NCBI GenBank assembly: GCA_027574665.1
Contig: CM050650.1
Coordinates: 103,699,086-103,763,085, forward strand
Direction of reading: 5' to 3'
Length of the DNA: 64,000 nucleotides
Source: Rhynochetos jubatus
Lineage: Eukaryota; Chordata; Aves; Eurypygiformes; Rhynochetidae
Shown here: positions 1 to 12,097 of the stretch, in pieces
How the letters are laid out: every line of letters begins with the position of its first letter
How positions within the stretch are numbered: position 1 is the first letter of the stretch
The notes under the pieces: model-generated
What the model saw: only the letters and a program-made list of their open reading frames with translations
Told to the model about the DNA's origin: nothing
Database searches by the model: none
Made by a program: the position numbers and the translations under genes

Positions 1-994
1 AATTTTTTGTCAGTAGATAACAAAGGAAAAGATAATTAATGTTTCATTTACAAGGTTATTTCATTAGTTGCAAGGTCTCAAAACCTTTAACTTTCAGGAT
101 TCATTTCTTAACTTCTCCCTCCTAAATTTATAAAACATTACAAGTTTAAATTGTTTTTTGGAAACTATTCAAGCTATAAGGCTGAAAGTCTTTGGGAAGA
201 GCCTAGAATCTATAATTTATTTTTAAATTAATATGTTTTGCTCCAGCATTAACATTTTCTATTTCAGACTGTGCTTCTTAGAAAGACTCCAGATGATTGA
301 TTTGAAACTAAGGTCAGCTTTTGCCATTTCCTTTATAACAGCACCAATGTTGATAAATAAACAAATAATGGCTTGCTTTTAAAATCATAATCTCATTTCT
401 TCAGCATTAATTTAGGTAAACGGTGGGTCTCAACCTTGGCATTTAATTAGTCACTTGGAAAAAAGTAAACAAAAAACCCCACCCAACACATTCACATGGG
501 CATGTATTTGTACTGCATAACAGTTACTGCTAATTATCTTTGTTTCGAAAGCAATATTTATTAGCTTCACCTGCTAAAAAGTGTTAGCCTCTCACAGTTC
601 TCTGTAAATGTAATATCAAATATAAACACATTTTCTCATTTCCATTTTATCTCCAATCTCTGGTTTCCATCATCAAAGCAACATCCTTAAATGTCTCTTC
701 ACACTCTCTTTTACCCCAAATTAGTTTGACAAACACACAAAAGAATAAGAAGTAAATATTTCAATTTTTGCTCTAATGGAATATTTGTCCTTTAAGATAT
801 TTCCTGCCCGGAGCATGTTCTGTGCTTTACTCAGCTTAATTCAATTCATTTTTGGTATCTAACTCAGGGAAGAATGTCTTTCATTGGCTCTCATCATTCA
901 GATACCATTTCCAATCTATTGTACATGTGTATCATTTGAGTCAATTGTTCACCTCCAGCTGCTTTGAAAAATATTAATAGGAAAACATGCTCAC
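1..994. other. AT-rich non-coding stretch
   Basis: I see no recognisable repeat or exon here. If the exons just to the right belong to a minus-strand gene, this is the start of the next downstream intron, beginning with the donor GTGAGC at 989-994 (read on the minus strand). Confidence 0.5.
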
Positions 995-1027
995 CTTCAG
1001 GCTCCCCACAGAGTGTACACTGTGACT
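995..1027 (-). CDS. Candidate 33-bp microexon of an unidentified minus-strand gene
   Basis: On the minus strand a strong pyrimidine tract ending TTTCTTTGCAG (acceptor CAG at 1030-1028) leads into a 33-nt block, which is followed by a good donor, AAG|GTGAGC (994-989). In phase 0 it reads SHSVHSVGSLK with no stop. The exon-like block immediately upstream (1253-1333) ends in phase 0, so the two join in frame. Short in-frame exons like this are common as alternative exons in neuronal and cytoskeletal genes; that is family knowledge, not something seen here. A second frame (giving CTLCGEPE) is also open but would need a different phase upstream. I do not recognise the protein. Chance occurrence of good sites this close together is possible. 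Confidence 0.5.
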
Positions 1028-1252
1028 CTGCAAAGAAAAAGAGAGTAATTATAATTTCTTGATTTTAAGATCTGTCATAATTACATCCAAAACCAACAAA
1101 CCCTATAGAACTCAAAGTTAACACAAAAAAGGCAATTCTATTTTCAGCGCACATTTTTTAACAACTGCAAAATAACTTCCAAGAGAGATTTTTTCTGAAG
1201 GAAAAAAATTGAGAACTATATAGATGTATAGTTACAATTATATAACTATCAC

Positions 1253-1333
1253 CTTCACAGACTCAAGCTGAATGTGTTCGCGTCGCAGGAGTTCCTGCTT
1301 CCACGTGACTTTTGTATCTGTAGATGTACAATA
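1253..1333 (-). CDS. Candidate 81-bp exon of the same unidentified minus-strand gene
   Basis: Read on the minus strand this block is open for 27 codons in phase 0. It includes the charged, helix-like run TKVTWKQELLRREHIQLE and ends ESVK before the donor AAG|GTGATA (1252-1247). Three acceptor positions fit: CAG at 1336-1334 (used here), TAG at 1345-1343 (adds Pro-Leu-Gln in frame), or CAG at 1320-1318 (65-bp exon). The pyrimidine tract is moderate, with TTTTTATTT about 20-30 nt upstream. The block holds four CpGs within about 30 bp (around 1279-1305) while its flanks have almost none, as expected for constrained coding sequence. The intron to the microexon at 995-1027 would be 225 bp. The peptide could be part of a coiled coil. 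I cannot name the gene. Confidence 0.48.
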
Positions 1334-1928
1334 CTGCAGTGGCTAGTCACCCAAATAAAAAGTTTAAGCCTCCTAATATTTTAATACTGCATGTAGCAAA
1401 CTGTAATAATGACAGAGTTACATTCCTTTCTTGTAAAACACTTCCAAGTCCTCCAGGCAAGTGGAGTAAGTCAACAGACAATGTGTATGTGTAGTTATAC
1501 TGTGGAAAATATTCAAATATTCAAGAAATGAAGGAAATAAAACTCCCATCCTAACAAGCAGATGGTCTCTAAACATACAATTACTATTTTATTCACACAC
1601 AACTATTTGGAAGTTGGCTATCTTAAAAAATATTTTTCATAATTCATAAATATATACACACATAGAGGAAATATTTTCAAGTATCCCTTGAGATTCAGTT
1701 GCTTCAGGTGTTAGCATCAAGCAGTAGAAATATTGTTTAGAATCCAAATACCAGAACCGACTGAAATCACAGGGAACTATCAAGTTGGCAGATAATTCTG
1801 ATATACTGGAAAAAGTCCTACTAGAACAAGACAGCACAGCATATTTTAAATCACGGATCTCTGAAATCTTCATTCTAACACTCAGCTGAAAAATCACATC
1901 TCTAAGAGCAACAAGTATGCTGAAGCAA

Positions 1929-1950
1929 ATATATATATATACACATATAT
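1929..1950. repeat. (TA)n/(CA)n microsatellite
   Basis: An alternating purine-pyrimidine run of AT units with one ACAC interruption. Confidence 0.85.
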
Positions 1951-2444
1951 GCAGGCATCCACACATGCGTACGTGTATACACTTTGATGTGAATTCAGCA
2001 CAAAAAGTAGTTTAACATGCCTTGGTTATATACAAATCCAATTCAAAAGCTTGTTGAAATTATCTCCAACCTTGAATGACAAATAGGAGATTGCACTTTA
2101 GCTGCAATCTTGACTCGAAGGCAAAACCAGCCAGAAACACAGAACAGGAAACACATACAGTGAGTAGATTGACCTTTATGGTGTCACTGAGACATCATCA
2201 GTTATTTAGAAGTACTTTCTCCATACGGATAACGGGCTTCTCACAGTATCCCACTGTTGTAATGGTACTTGACCCTACATCTTTCATATATTTTGTCAAT
2301 AATTAATATTTTTTTTACTATTGCCAGAGGTTGCAGTGTGCATGAGGGAAAGGAACAAGAAAACCTATCTTCATCCAGGCAGCTCTGCTGCTGCTAGGAG
2401 GATCACAACATTTTAAAATAGCATAAAGACGTATGAAAGAGGAA

Positions 2445-2531
2445 TTAATTTTGATGGAGTTCAGCACCATGAAGCATGTCGTTGAACCATCTATTGTCCC
2501 AGTCACTAGTATCCCCAGCAGATCCGACAAA
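2445..2531 (-). CDS. Weak candidate terminal exon, minus strand
   Basis: On the minus strand an acceptor, GGTGTTCTTTTCAG (CAG at 2534-2532), precedes a 28-codon open frame that starts FVGSAGDTSDWDNRWF and ends ELHQN before a TAA at 2447-2445. A second frame across the same bases is also open for 70 codons, so the open frame alone is weak evidence. No convincing internal donor was found, so if real it would be a terminal (perhaps alternative) exon. I do not recognise the peptide. Confidence 0.2.
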   Translation of the reverse strand, partial: FVGSAGDTSDWDNRWFNDMLHGAELHQN

Positions 2532-3375
2532 CTGAAAAGAACACCCCCATGGCAAGCTTGAGAAAAATCCCAGCAAAAAGCACGAAAAGCCTCGCCTCGG
2601 ATAACACAGGCCTATTTCTTGCACTGCTGGGTGAGAAATGCACTTGCCACAATCTGAAGTGATGCAGAAGAAGCAGCTCAGAATTTATTTTTTTTTTTTA
2701 CTTTTAATTCAAAGACTTTCTGAGGTTTAACTGAGAGGGGCTGACTGTCTGTGTGCAGTTTATTATCCTGATTGATAAGGAAGAACAATCTGAGACTTGG
2801 TTTCTGAACTTCTGACTTTTTGCTGATCCTCTGTGTCCTGCTAACAACTGCTTCACTGGTTTGTTACAATCCAAAGACTCAGTCTGCCTTTTTTCTTTTT
2901 TTGCAGCTCTAAACACCGTCTTCCAAAGGTCCCCACTCAACAGTACAAATTATTAGCTTCCCTCATTTCCTGCCTAACATAAATTACTGCCAATATTGCA
3001 AATCTGCAGCAGGGTAGATAGTCTAACCGCAAAATAAGGCTTGCAGCTATGACTGGTGCCAGAAAATTGTTCAAGATCTAGCTAGGAGTCAGCACTATCC
3101 CTGCCAGAACACTGCTTTTTTGGACTTCTTTCAGGTTTCTGTTTAAGGTCCTGTGTTTATGGGCAAGCCAGATGTTTCTTCACCTACCTCAAAATCCATG
3201 GGGTGAGCTCATGAGGGAATTTTGTTTTAATTCATCAAGGAATGCCTTACAGAGGCTGGGAATTGTTTAAAACTGACAGCAGCATCTCCCTTTCTGCACT
3301 GGCAAGACTTTGTGCATGCGGATGATTTAACAGTAAGTCTCTGTGTACAAATTTCCCCACTGTAGTTTACTACCA

Positions 3376-3690
3376 CAGAATCACAGAACGGTTTGGGTTG
3401 GAAGGGACCTTAAAGACCATCTAGGTCCAACCCCCCTGCCATGGGCAGGGACACCCTCCACTAGACCAGGTTGCTCAAAGCCTCATCCAGCCTGGCCTTG
3501 AAGACAGCCAGGGATGGGGCAGCCACAGCTTCTCTGGGCAACCTGTCCCACTGCCTCACCACCCTCTCCGGGAAGAATTTCTTCCTGATATCTAATCTAA
3601 ATCTCCCCGCTTTCAATTTAAACCCATTACCCCTTGTCCTGTCACTACAGGCCCTTGTAAAAAGTCCCCACCAGCTTTGGTGGAGGGCTA
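3376..3690 (-). mobile_element. CR1 LINE, 3' fragment
   Basis: The sequence begins with the reversed CR1 tail (AGAATCACAGAA) and the hallmark GGTTTGGGTTGGAAGGGACC, so the element lies on the minus strand. The minus-strand frame within 3461-3690 still encodes the C-terminal tail of CR1 ORF2 ([19 protein letters not shown], then [15 protein letters not shown]). ORF2 is the endonuclease/reverse transcriptase protein; only its end remains, so the copy is 5'-truncated and dead. Such truncation is usual for CR1. The antisense plus-strand ORF over this region is not a gene. Confidence 0.95.
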
Positions 3691-4271
3691 GATACTCTTT
3701 TTGTTGTGTTTGACACATGAAAATTGACAAATGAAAACACTTCTACTAGACACATGAATTACACGACAGGAAGTTTGTACCGAGCGAGCACTGTACAACT
3801 ATCTACTTAGATAGTAAGATAGATCTACTACCTACAACAATCTATTTAGATCCGTACAGTCTGTGGTAATTGTTAAATTATTGCATCTCCAAAGTTTCCA
3901 AGACTAAAATCATACAAAACATACATGTGACACTCAAATATTTGTAGGTTTACATCATACAGAAATCCAGAAATCTTAAGAACCTGTAAAGAAGCTATGC
4001 CTTGAAACTTATTTTGACTTGTTTTTCTGTAAGGAAGCTGCTGTTTCTTGGGAGAAAAGATCTTTCTGGAAGATAGCTTAACTAGTCTTCAAAGATTTAC
4101 CAATTAGAAGTAAGAAACTGTCACCAAACCTGCCTTAGAAACATGTTAGCATGACATAAATCAGTAAGTTACTTTTTGTAAGTACCCACTCCTTTGTGCT
4201 GTAAAAGGTCTTAGATTTAGGCTACATCTTCACAATAACATTCCCAGCAAGAGAGAAATGTTCGTAGTAAG
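3691..4271. other. Non-coding stretch
   Basis: AT-rich sequence with no gene, RNA or repeat that I can recognise. Confidence 0.5.
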
Positions 4272-4560
4272 CGACCTCTGGGAGGGTATCTAGTTCAGCC
4301 TCCCACTGAGGGTGGGGCTGTCACCAACACCAGTTTGGTTCATCTGGGGCTTTGATAGTCAAGTCCTGAGCGCCACTGAGGATGGAGAGTCCACAACCTC
4401 AGTGGGCAGCCTGCGCCAGTGCTGCATCAGCCACACAGGGTTCTACTTGAATCTCTCAGTCTGCAGTTAGTGGCCATTCTTCCTTCTTACATCACCCAGC
4501 ATCATCAAAAAGACTTTGGCTCCATCCTGCCTGCAACCATCCTTCAAATAACCCTCCCGC
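4272..4560 (-). mobile_element. Old, diverged CR1 LINE fragment
   Basis: Antisense CR1 landmarks are visible though mutated: GACCTCTGGGAGGGTATCTAG, then 'aacctcagtgggcagcctg' and 'aaagactttggctccatcct'. The divergence and the missing clean 8-bp tail suggest an older subfamily than the 3.4 kb copy. The plus-strand ORF starting at 4419 overlaps it and is a by-product. Confidence 0.75.
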
Positions 4561-7101
4561 CAATTCTAACAGCGCTATTGTACGTCACAAGGGAAGAGGG
4601 AACTCTTGGTCAAACACGAGCAGACCAAAACTGCTCTTTTCAGGACCAGCTTAAGGGAATCGGGAAATCTCAGCCTCGGACAAGTAACTTTGGTATGCCC
4701 ACACTGGATGAAACGATGTCTAAAGTGAAAGTGCGTAAGCTACTGCACGTTGTGATGGAATAGGAGTAGGGACGTTACCAGATTTCAGACAAAAGTATTT
4801 CTTAAGCCTCTCCTTCTCACAATTCCTAGTAATGGATTATGCTTCTACATATCTGATTCACCTAGAAGTATTGTCATGATAATTTCACAGGAGGTATTCT
4901 TTCTTTTTAATACGTTGCTAATCAGCTGCACTTAACTAAGATGCTTGTTCTTGCAAACACCCATACATGTGAGTAACTTCTTTGTCCTTAAAGGTAAAAT
5001 GACTAAGATGGGCGAGTGTTCAGAGATTTGGGACCCAATAAATCAATAGAACAAGGAAAACCTGTATTTATATTATTAATCTCACTCTATCATTTTGAAA
5101 TTGTCTAGCCAACAGAAATAATCTTCGCAGATACAAGAACTTGCTGATAAAATAGGTCATAAGAAGGATCTTTTGAAGAAACAAATTTATCATGAAAACA
5201 CAAGCTCTTTCCACCATAATAATTTTAATAGTTTTTCTTGTCTAACCTAAATGATAAGTAAAACTAATAAATCCAGACTTGTAAATGACAACATTCTTTC
5301 TCCAAAAAGTTGAGTTCAACATTCAATTTTAAATTAGATCAAAAATAAATTATTGTGCTGAACATGTTTACCTTTCCTTTGTTTGTATATACTTTTCTTG
5401 TATGGTTGGTACAAATACAGTAAAATCTACTATAAAAAGCTGCAATAAAGAAAAAAATGTGGGCCACATGAAAGATACAAAATAGTCATTATGAATAAAT
5501 TAGAATGCAAAATACCCATGCAAGCTATATAATATAATAAGACTAAGACAACACAATATTAGTAGTATTTTAAATCAGTTTAAAGAAAATACTGGGTGGT
5601 GTTTAATAGTTAACTACACTTTAAAGTACAGTATGCTCTCAGCAGGATTTTACCCAGATTATGGAGTACAAGCTGGATGAGTTTTGACTGAGATATATGG
5701 AAGCGATAGTATGACAAGAAATAATATGCAAAGGTGGGGAGCAGTGCTGGGGATAACTTGTCACCTCAGCACTGCATTCAGGAAACGGATGCAGTCAGCC
5801 CTCCTGACTACCCCTGGAATAATACCACACATCCATGTTTGTATTCTCACTTCATTTTTCTAACAGACCTTTGTGTCTCTCTTTTCATCTGATACTACCA
5901 GAGTCCCTTTGCTGTGACTCCTTGCTGCTGCTCTTCTCTGCATTACTTTAAATTTTAACTATAAACATGTATTTTCTCTATTGATCATATTTATCAGGGT
6001 GGGTTTTTTTCCACTGTCTAAATCTACGTATTGAATGGCCAAAACCAGTTACCCCTGTTATAGAATTACCGAATATCAGTGCCTACTGAATCCAGAATTC
6101 AAAGCATCAGAGGAAATGATTTTTGTTTCACAGAGAAATAAGGTTGGCCTCACAAAAAACAATTCTAGGTTTTCTTTTTTTCCCCCTTTCATTTATGCAA
6201 AATAATAATTTAAAAAGCAATGAAAAAAATAGATCAAGGGCCAGTGAGGAAATTTAGCAGTTAGTTCTTTAGATTTTGGTTCTAACGGCAAGAAAAGCAA
6301 CTGTTTCTGACACTATTTCATCAATGTCTCTTTACATTACTTTACTGATGTCAGTGAGATGGAACTCTGCAACACTTAGAGACATGGAGTAGCCATGTAT
6401 TATAATGAGACTTCGTGCAGCTGAAAATCAAGGTACAATTTAAGGCTAAACTGTGATACTTCTAATAATTTTCAATATTTTAATCCAATATCCATATCTA
6501 AACATGGTTATAATAGGGCTCTTAACAGCTCACTATTATGAACTATGTTTTCCATTCTCTCTTCTCATATCTATTTTTTCTCCTACACCTTTTGAGTTTA
6601 TCTGTAGATTTTCCTCCTGTTGATATCTCACTCTTGCACAATACCATCAGCTGAAACATCAACATGAGAGACCTATACGATAATCTGCAAGATTTTATCA
6701 TGTCCAACAAGATTCTCCCATTCGCAATCATCCTCTTTGTTCCACACCGATGCTAGGGCAAATCCTGTGGAGATCTCCTGCTCTGTGTTCAGTCACCCAT
6801 GCAGGTAAAGCATTGAGAGACACCTACAAAACCCAACTCGTCTTTTCTTCTGCAAATTATAGTTCAGTTTACCTACAGAAAATTTTCTAAAATGTTCTCT
6901 AAAACCTGTGATGCCAGAGAATACAGCCCTGTTTAGATAAATTATCTCTGTTGCTCAACTATTTTGGCAGTTGGAGAGACTTTTTCCTATACAGCCCAAG
7001 CAGGCATTGTTTTCGACTATGCAGATGAAGAATAAAATTTTAAACGCAATTAGACAAAAATAATAACAGCTAATTCAGAAACTCACAGTTTCCTTCATGT
7101 C

Positions 7102-7170
7102 TTGGGTTGATTGGGGTTTTTGTTAGGTTGGGGTTTTTGGTTTTTGGTTTTTTTTTTTTTTCTTTTCTCT
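7102..7170. repeat. G/T-rich low-complexity tract
   Basis: GGG and GGGG blocks are spaced by short T runs and pass into a poly-T run. Confidence 0.8.
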
Positions 7171-8023
7171 ATTCTAAGCCTTCAATTTTTCCTCAGTCGT
7201 GTTCGCTAATACTCATCTCACCTTTGCTGTTCTCCTCTGGTCTCTTTCCAACTCAGACATATACATACATTACATGACCTGAGCCCTTTGACTGCCAGGT
7301 GGAGCAGAATATTTCTACTCTTACACTCTTTTTATATTTCTAAGAATGCAATTGGCCTAATTTTGGTCAGCACTATTTTCTTGGCTCAAACAAGATCTCC
7401 TTATAGACAGGAATTTGACTAGAGGTACCTTAAGGAGTCACCATCGTAAGAATGAAACAAGCCAAAGGTATTTTGCTGGTCTGCCTTTGCAGTGAGAGTC
7501 CTGTTCATGTAATCCATGTAAACCAAGTGAAATCCACAAAGCATGACAAGGGCTTCTTACAACTTTTTCTCTGAAACTATGAAGTGGCGAAAATAATCAA
7601 AATGACACTACACCAAAACACTATTTCTTACAGTATTTTGTGTGCTGACAAATAGTACAATAGGAAGAGAAAGCAACTATACTTGGACTCAGATACTATT
7701 TGGGCCCATTTCCATGAACAGCCATAAAAGAAACAAACAAAAATAGTTTCAAGTTATGCAATCAAAAGAAAAGCATGCAGGTATTCATATATACATATAC
7801 ACAAGTACATGTTTAGCTGTCTATCTTGAAAACGTCTTTCTTTTTCTGAACAATAGTATTTACACATAAAAATAACTACCAGCAGTCAGTTCATCATGCA
7901 GAACGTACTGAAAAAAGTAATAACAACAATTGTTTAGAACTATTGTGGATATAGCCAATAAATGTATTTCCTCCCTCCGGAACTATTTCTACAAGCATGG
8001 CTTGCTGAGTGTAAGAACCTACT

Positions 8024-8040
8024 TGCCTGCCTGCCTGCCT
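8024..8040. repeat. (TGCC)4 microsatellite
   Basis: Four perfect TGCC units plus one extra base. Confidence 0.85.
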
Positions 8041-8712
8041 CTCACTGCTGATCAGTTAGAGTACGGCCACTCTCGAGATTCCCTTGCGTTTGCAATTTCA
8101 GCTTTCCTGAGTCTTTCCTTTTAACTGGGGTATTCATAACAAAGGCCCTTTTACTGTCCAAGATCATGCCTTGGGGTTAGGAAAAAAAAAATCTACTACA
8201 GTTTTGAAGAATAGTAAAAATACAATACAAAAAAACCAGCTGCCTGTGAGAGACTAGCAGCTGTGCTATATTGGGAAAGACAGAGCAAGGGGAATGAGTA
8301 GCCCTGAGAAAGGTAGATGCTCAAAGAATTTTAAATAAAAACAGAATACAGAACAGCCATTATTAAAATAGAATGAGCCTAAAGCAGAAGAAAATCAACC
8401 AAGCTGGCAGCAAACTCTGTATGCTTTTGAACAAATGAACAAACATCCAACTAAATGCATAAAGCAACCACTAAGAGCCCATTATTTTCCCCAGATAAAA
8501 GTATAAGGTTCATGCTCAAAGCAATGCCAGAACCTATTCACAGTACTTGCACATCAGATCCTTCTCCATATGGAGTTTACACATTACACATGCATTAACC
8601 AAGCCAAAAGAGATTTCAAGAAAGAATTATGAGACCAGACAATCAAATATTTTCATAGGAAAACAAAAATAACTGAAGCAATAAAAAGAAAAATACAAAC
8701 CACTCAAGAAAG

Positions 8713-8750
8713 GAAAAAAAAAAAACCACCAAAACAAAACCAAAAAACCC
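8713..8750. repeat. A-rich tract with CC interruptions
   Basis: A run of twelve A's followed by A runs broken by CC/CCC. In composition it is the complement of the G/T-rich tracts at 7.1 and 16.1 kb. Confidence 0.75.
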
Positions 8751-9724
8751 TGATGTTTCTCTTGGTGATCTGAACACAAATACTTTCTTTTCAAAGGAGC
8801 AGTCATAAACACAGTAATAAAATGGATGTGCTTTAGCACACTTCTCATGCACATTATCAAAGTGGAGAGTCCAAATGTCCTGAATGAGTCCAAAAAAAGA
8901 CCAGAAGATGTTTATAAAGAGCAAATCTACATGTTTTCCCCCTCATTTTTACACTCATTTTCTAGCATCTGACGTTCGAAGGTTAAAGTGAGTCATACTC
9001 CTCACAGCCAAGGGAAAGAAACTTACCACCCCCTAATCACATTGTTGCGTCTTTATGAAAAAAACACCAAGGAGAGTAAGGCTGAGAATAAAAAATTGTG
9101 AGAGCAGGGACCCAAGAGAGTGCTGTGAAATACAAAACTGAACAGTGACTGTACCAAAAACTTTCTGGAGCCAATGCAAATGTCATTGGAGTTCATCAGA
9201 CACAGGGTCAAATCTCAACAGCATACTAATGCAAAACTAGCCTGCCTATCTATCACCATTCCTCTGCTTTCCGTCCTTTTTTCTCTCTCTTCTTTCACTT
9301 TGCTCATTTTAAGCCATTTCACCAATAATCTCAGAGCCTCAAAAACCCAAGTAAAAATGGTACAAACCCATGCTGAGCATGATATAACAAAGAACCCAAC
9401 AGGTAGATGTCAAAAAATACAGAATGGGACAGCACAGTTATAGAGTAATCATGTACTCCGATAACGCTGGTACTCTGAAGGTTAAATTGATATTTTCATT
9501 TCTTTCTCCTTCTTTTCTCTCATATAGGAATCAGATTTCAAAAGCATTTAAATGGTATAGGGTTTTGAAAGATTTAAGCAGGCAATTTGAAATACAGAGG
9601 GTGTACCAAAAAAACCTGTGTAACCATTGGAGGGGGTAAAAGACCAAGTCCAGGATGTACCAACATCTGAGCAAGGTTATTGAATTATGTCCTCCATGTA
9701 AAGTCAGTAAAGTATAACAGCGTA

Positions 9725-10350
9725 GAACAGTGCAGGCTGGAAGAAATCTCCAAAGGTCGTTAGAGTTTATTCCTCAATTCAGAGCACTGCCAATCTCAAA
9801 CAACACTAGCTTTCTCAAGGCCTTGCCCACTCAAGTTTTGAAAATCCACCAAGAAGGAGAATCAACAGTCACTGTGGGCAACTGTTCCAATGTTTGACCA
9901 CCCTCATCATAAGTTTTTTCCTTGTATCTAATTGAAATTTCCCTTGCTGCAACAGATATTCCCTCTCATCCTTTCACAGTGCATGTCCATTAAGAGTGTG
10001 GCTCCATCTGGCTGTAATGACCCATTAAGCAGCTGAGGACAGCAATTAGCTCTGCTGTCCTTTTAGCTTCCTCTTCTTCAGGCGGAACAAATCCAGGTCT
10101 CTTCAGTGTCTCCTTGTGCATCATGTGATCCAGTAGCCTACCCATCTTCGTGGCAAAACCCTGGATATGCTCTAATTTGTCAATGTCTTTCTTAAACTGG
10201 GGTGGGGCAGGGGCTAGAACTGGGCAGCACTCCAATTCAGACATTTGAAGTGCCAAAAAGAGCGGAATAATAACTCCCTTTAGCCTACCAGCTGTGCTGA
10301 TGCAGCCCAGTGTGCAGCCAGCCTTCATTGCTGCAGATACACTTCTGAGA
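9725..10350 (-). mobile_element. Old CR1 LINE fragment
   Basis: Diverged antisense CR1 runs from a degenerate 3' tail (GCAGGCTGGAAGAAATCTCC) through 'actgtgggcaactgttcca', 'aatttgtcaatgtctttctt' and 'cagccttcattgctgcagat'. The order of landmarks matches CR1 ORF2 read backwards. Reading frames are broken throughout. The younger CR1 at 10660-11417 lies next to it in the opposite orientation and may have inserted into it, with a trace of the old element continuing near 11.5 kb. Confidence 0.85.
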
Positions 10351-10659
10351 TCCCAATAAAAGGTCAAACATAAAAAGACTGTGATATACAACTAAAGCTT
10401 TGAACTGGTCCAGTTCCAAATATGTAGTGACATCATATGCTAAGTGACTACTCAAGGAGCTTACAGCAGCTGACTCTGACCTGCCGGGCAACGTGTCCCA
10501 ACAGCTAGAGACCATAACTTAAAGACTCATCTGTGGTATAAGCCTCTTCTAATGCCCTGAAAACTACCGCCACTGTTACGGAGCAGAACGAAGCCCCCAT
10601 AATCCAAGGGGAAATGGTTACCCAACTGCTATACCACTTAGACATGCACTGATCTATGG
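10351..10659. other. Spacer between two CR1 copies
   Basis: Unassigned sequence between an old minus-strand CR1 and a younger plus-strand one. It may be very diverged CR1. The minus-strand ORFs across it are not credible genes. Confidence 0.4.
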
Positions 10660-11417
10660 GGCCATTTGGGTCCTGCACTTGGGTCCACAAACCGCACGCA
10701 ACACTACATGCTTGGGGATGGGTGGCTGGAAAAGCTGCCCAGTGGAAAAGGACCTGGGGCTGTTGGTGGACAGCCGGCTGAATATTAGCCAGCAGTGTGC
10801 CCAGGCAGCCAAGGAGGCAAATGACATCCGGGCCTGTATCAGAAACTGTGGCCAGCAGGACTAGGGAAGGGATTGTACCCCGGTACTGGGCACTGGGGAG
10901 GCCACACCTCATATACTTGTTCTGTTTTGGGCCACTCACTACAAGAAAGACACTGAGGTGCTGGAGTGTGTCCAGAGAAGGGCAACGGAGCTGGGGAAGG
11001 GTCTGGAGCACAAGTCCTGTGAGGAGTGGCTGTGGGAACTGGGGTTGTTTTGCCTGGAGGAGGCTCAGGGGAGACCTTATTGCTCTCTACAACTACCTGA
11101 AAGGAGGGTGCAGAGAGGTGGGGGTTGGTCTCTTCTCCCAGGTACTGAACTATAAGATGATAGAAAATGGCCTTGAGCCAGGGGAAGTTTAGATGGGATA
11201 CTAGGAAAAAATTCTTCACCAAAAAGGTTGTCAGGCATTGAAACAGGCTGCCCAGGGAAGTGTCTCAGTCACCATCCCTGGAGGTTTTTTAAAGACGTGT
11301 AGATGTGGTGCTTGGGGACACAGTTAAGTGGTGGACTTGGCAGTGTTTGGTTAACAGTTGGACCTGATGATCTTAAAGGTCTTTTCCAAACTAAATAATT
11401 CTCTGATTCTATGATTC
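10660..11417 (+). mobile_element. Younger CR1 LINE, 3' end with intact tail
   Basis: A plus-strand CR1 runs from GGGTCCTGCACTTGGGTC through 'cagcagtgtgcccaggcagc', 'gaggtgctggagtgtgtcc' and 'ttggacctgatgatctta' to a clean 8-bp tail (ATTCTCTGATTCTATGATTC) at about 11417. ORF2 C-terminal coding is recognisable in frame segments ([19 protein letters not shown] at about 10970-11026) but is broken by stops and shifts. It is 5'-truncated at the same part of ORF2 as the inverted copy at 38.6-39.4 kb, with which it shares a 58-bp identical run. Confidence 0.97.
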
Positions 11418-12097
11418 ACCTTCAAGCTCCTAACTTATTCTGCTGAACTGAGCATCCACACCTGTACAAAGTCCTTGTGCTGAAACAAGGTATAAATTGG
11501 GCACATCTGCAAACTTCTTCTGTATCGTTTTCCATATCAAACATTCCTTATCAACATTTGTTAAAAAAAAAATCAAAAATTCCAGTTGCAACTAAACAAA
11601 CACTAATCAGACCTGAAGATATATCCTTCAACAAATAGTTGTAATATTGCAATAAAGAAATAGGAGTTGAGAGTCCAAAAATATTTCATGAAGCTAAAAT
11701 AGAGAGATGGAATTCAATGACCAAAAAATAGTCTTATCTTTTTGTAACCTTAAATAGCCAAAAGCAAAGATGAAACAGCAGTTTTAAGTTTATTATTTCT
11801 TTTCAACTTTATGAGTCCCTTTTCTTACCTCAGTACATCATGTACTCAGCAACATATACCTCTTTCAGCCAACCTCACGTCTTAGATGCAAGCTAGCATT
11901 CCCTCTCACCTGATTGACCTTCACTTCCTTTATATTTTTGTAATGGTTTGGTGATTTCCTTATTAGTTAGCTACAAGGAAGTCCAGATCTGCATTATTAG
12001 GAATCTATGTATGGAGCACAATTATTGAAAGGAGCCCTAAAATCAAAATAAAAATAGGTAGCACTCAGTCTGCCATAGCTGTAACTACTGTAGCTGT

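Larger units (their letters stand above)
1334..3375. other. Non-coding stretch, probably intron; one weak exon candidate
   Basis: Mostly AT-rich sequence without recognisable repeats. It contains a TA/CA microsatellite (1929-1950), a T run (2688-2699) and a possible minus-strand exon at 2445-2531, listed separately. Other ORFs here look like chance. Confidence 0.5.
4561..9724. other. Long AT-rich non-coding stretch
   Basis: I see no exons or transposons. It holds simple repeats: a G/T-rich tract (7102-7170), a (TGCC)4 block (8024-8040) and an A-rich tract with CC interruptions (8713-8750). The short ORFs are compatible with chance. Confidence 0.5.

Noticed and set aside
4419-4763. 114-codon plus-strand ORF
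   Set aside because: Its first part is antisense to an old CR1 and the rest has no recognisable motif.
10505-11222. 168-, 131- and 127-codon ORFs
   Set aside because: They are antisense or frameshifted readings of the CR1 at 10660-11417 and its flank.
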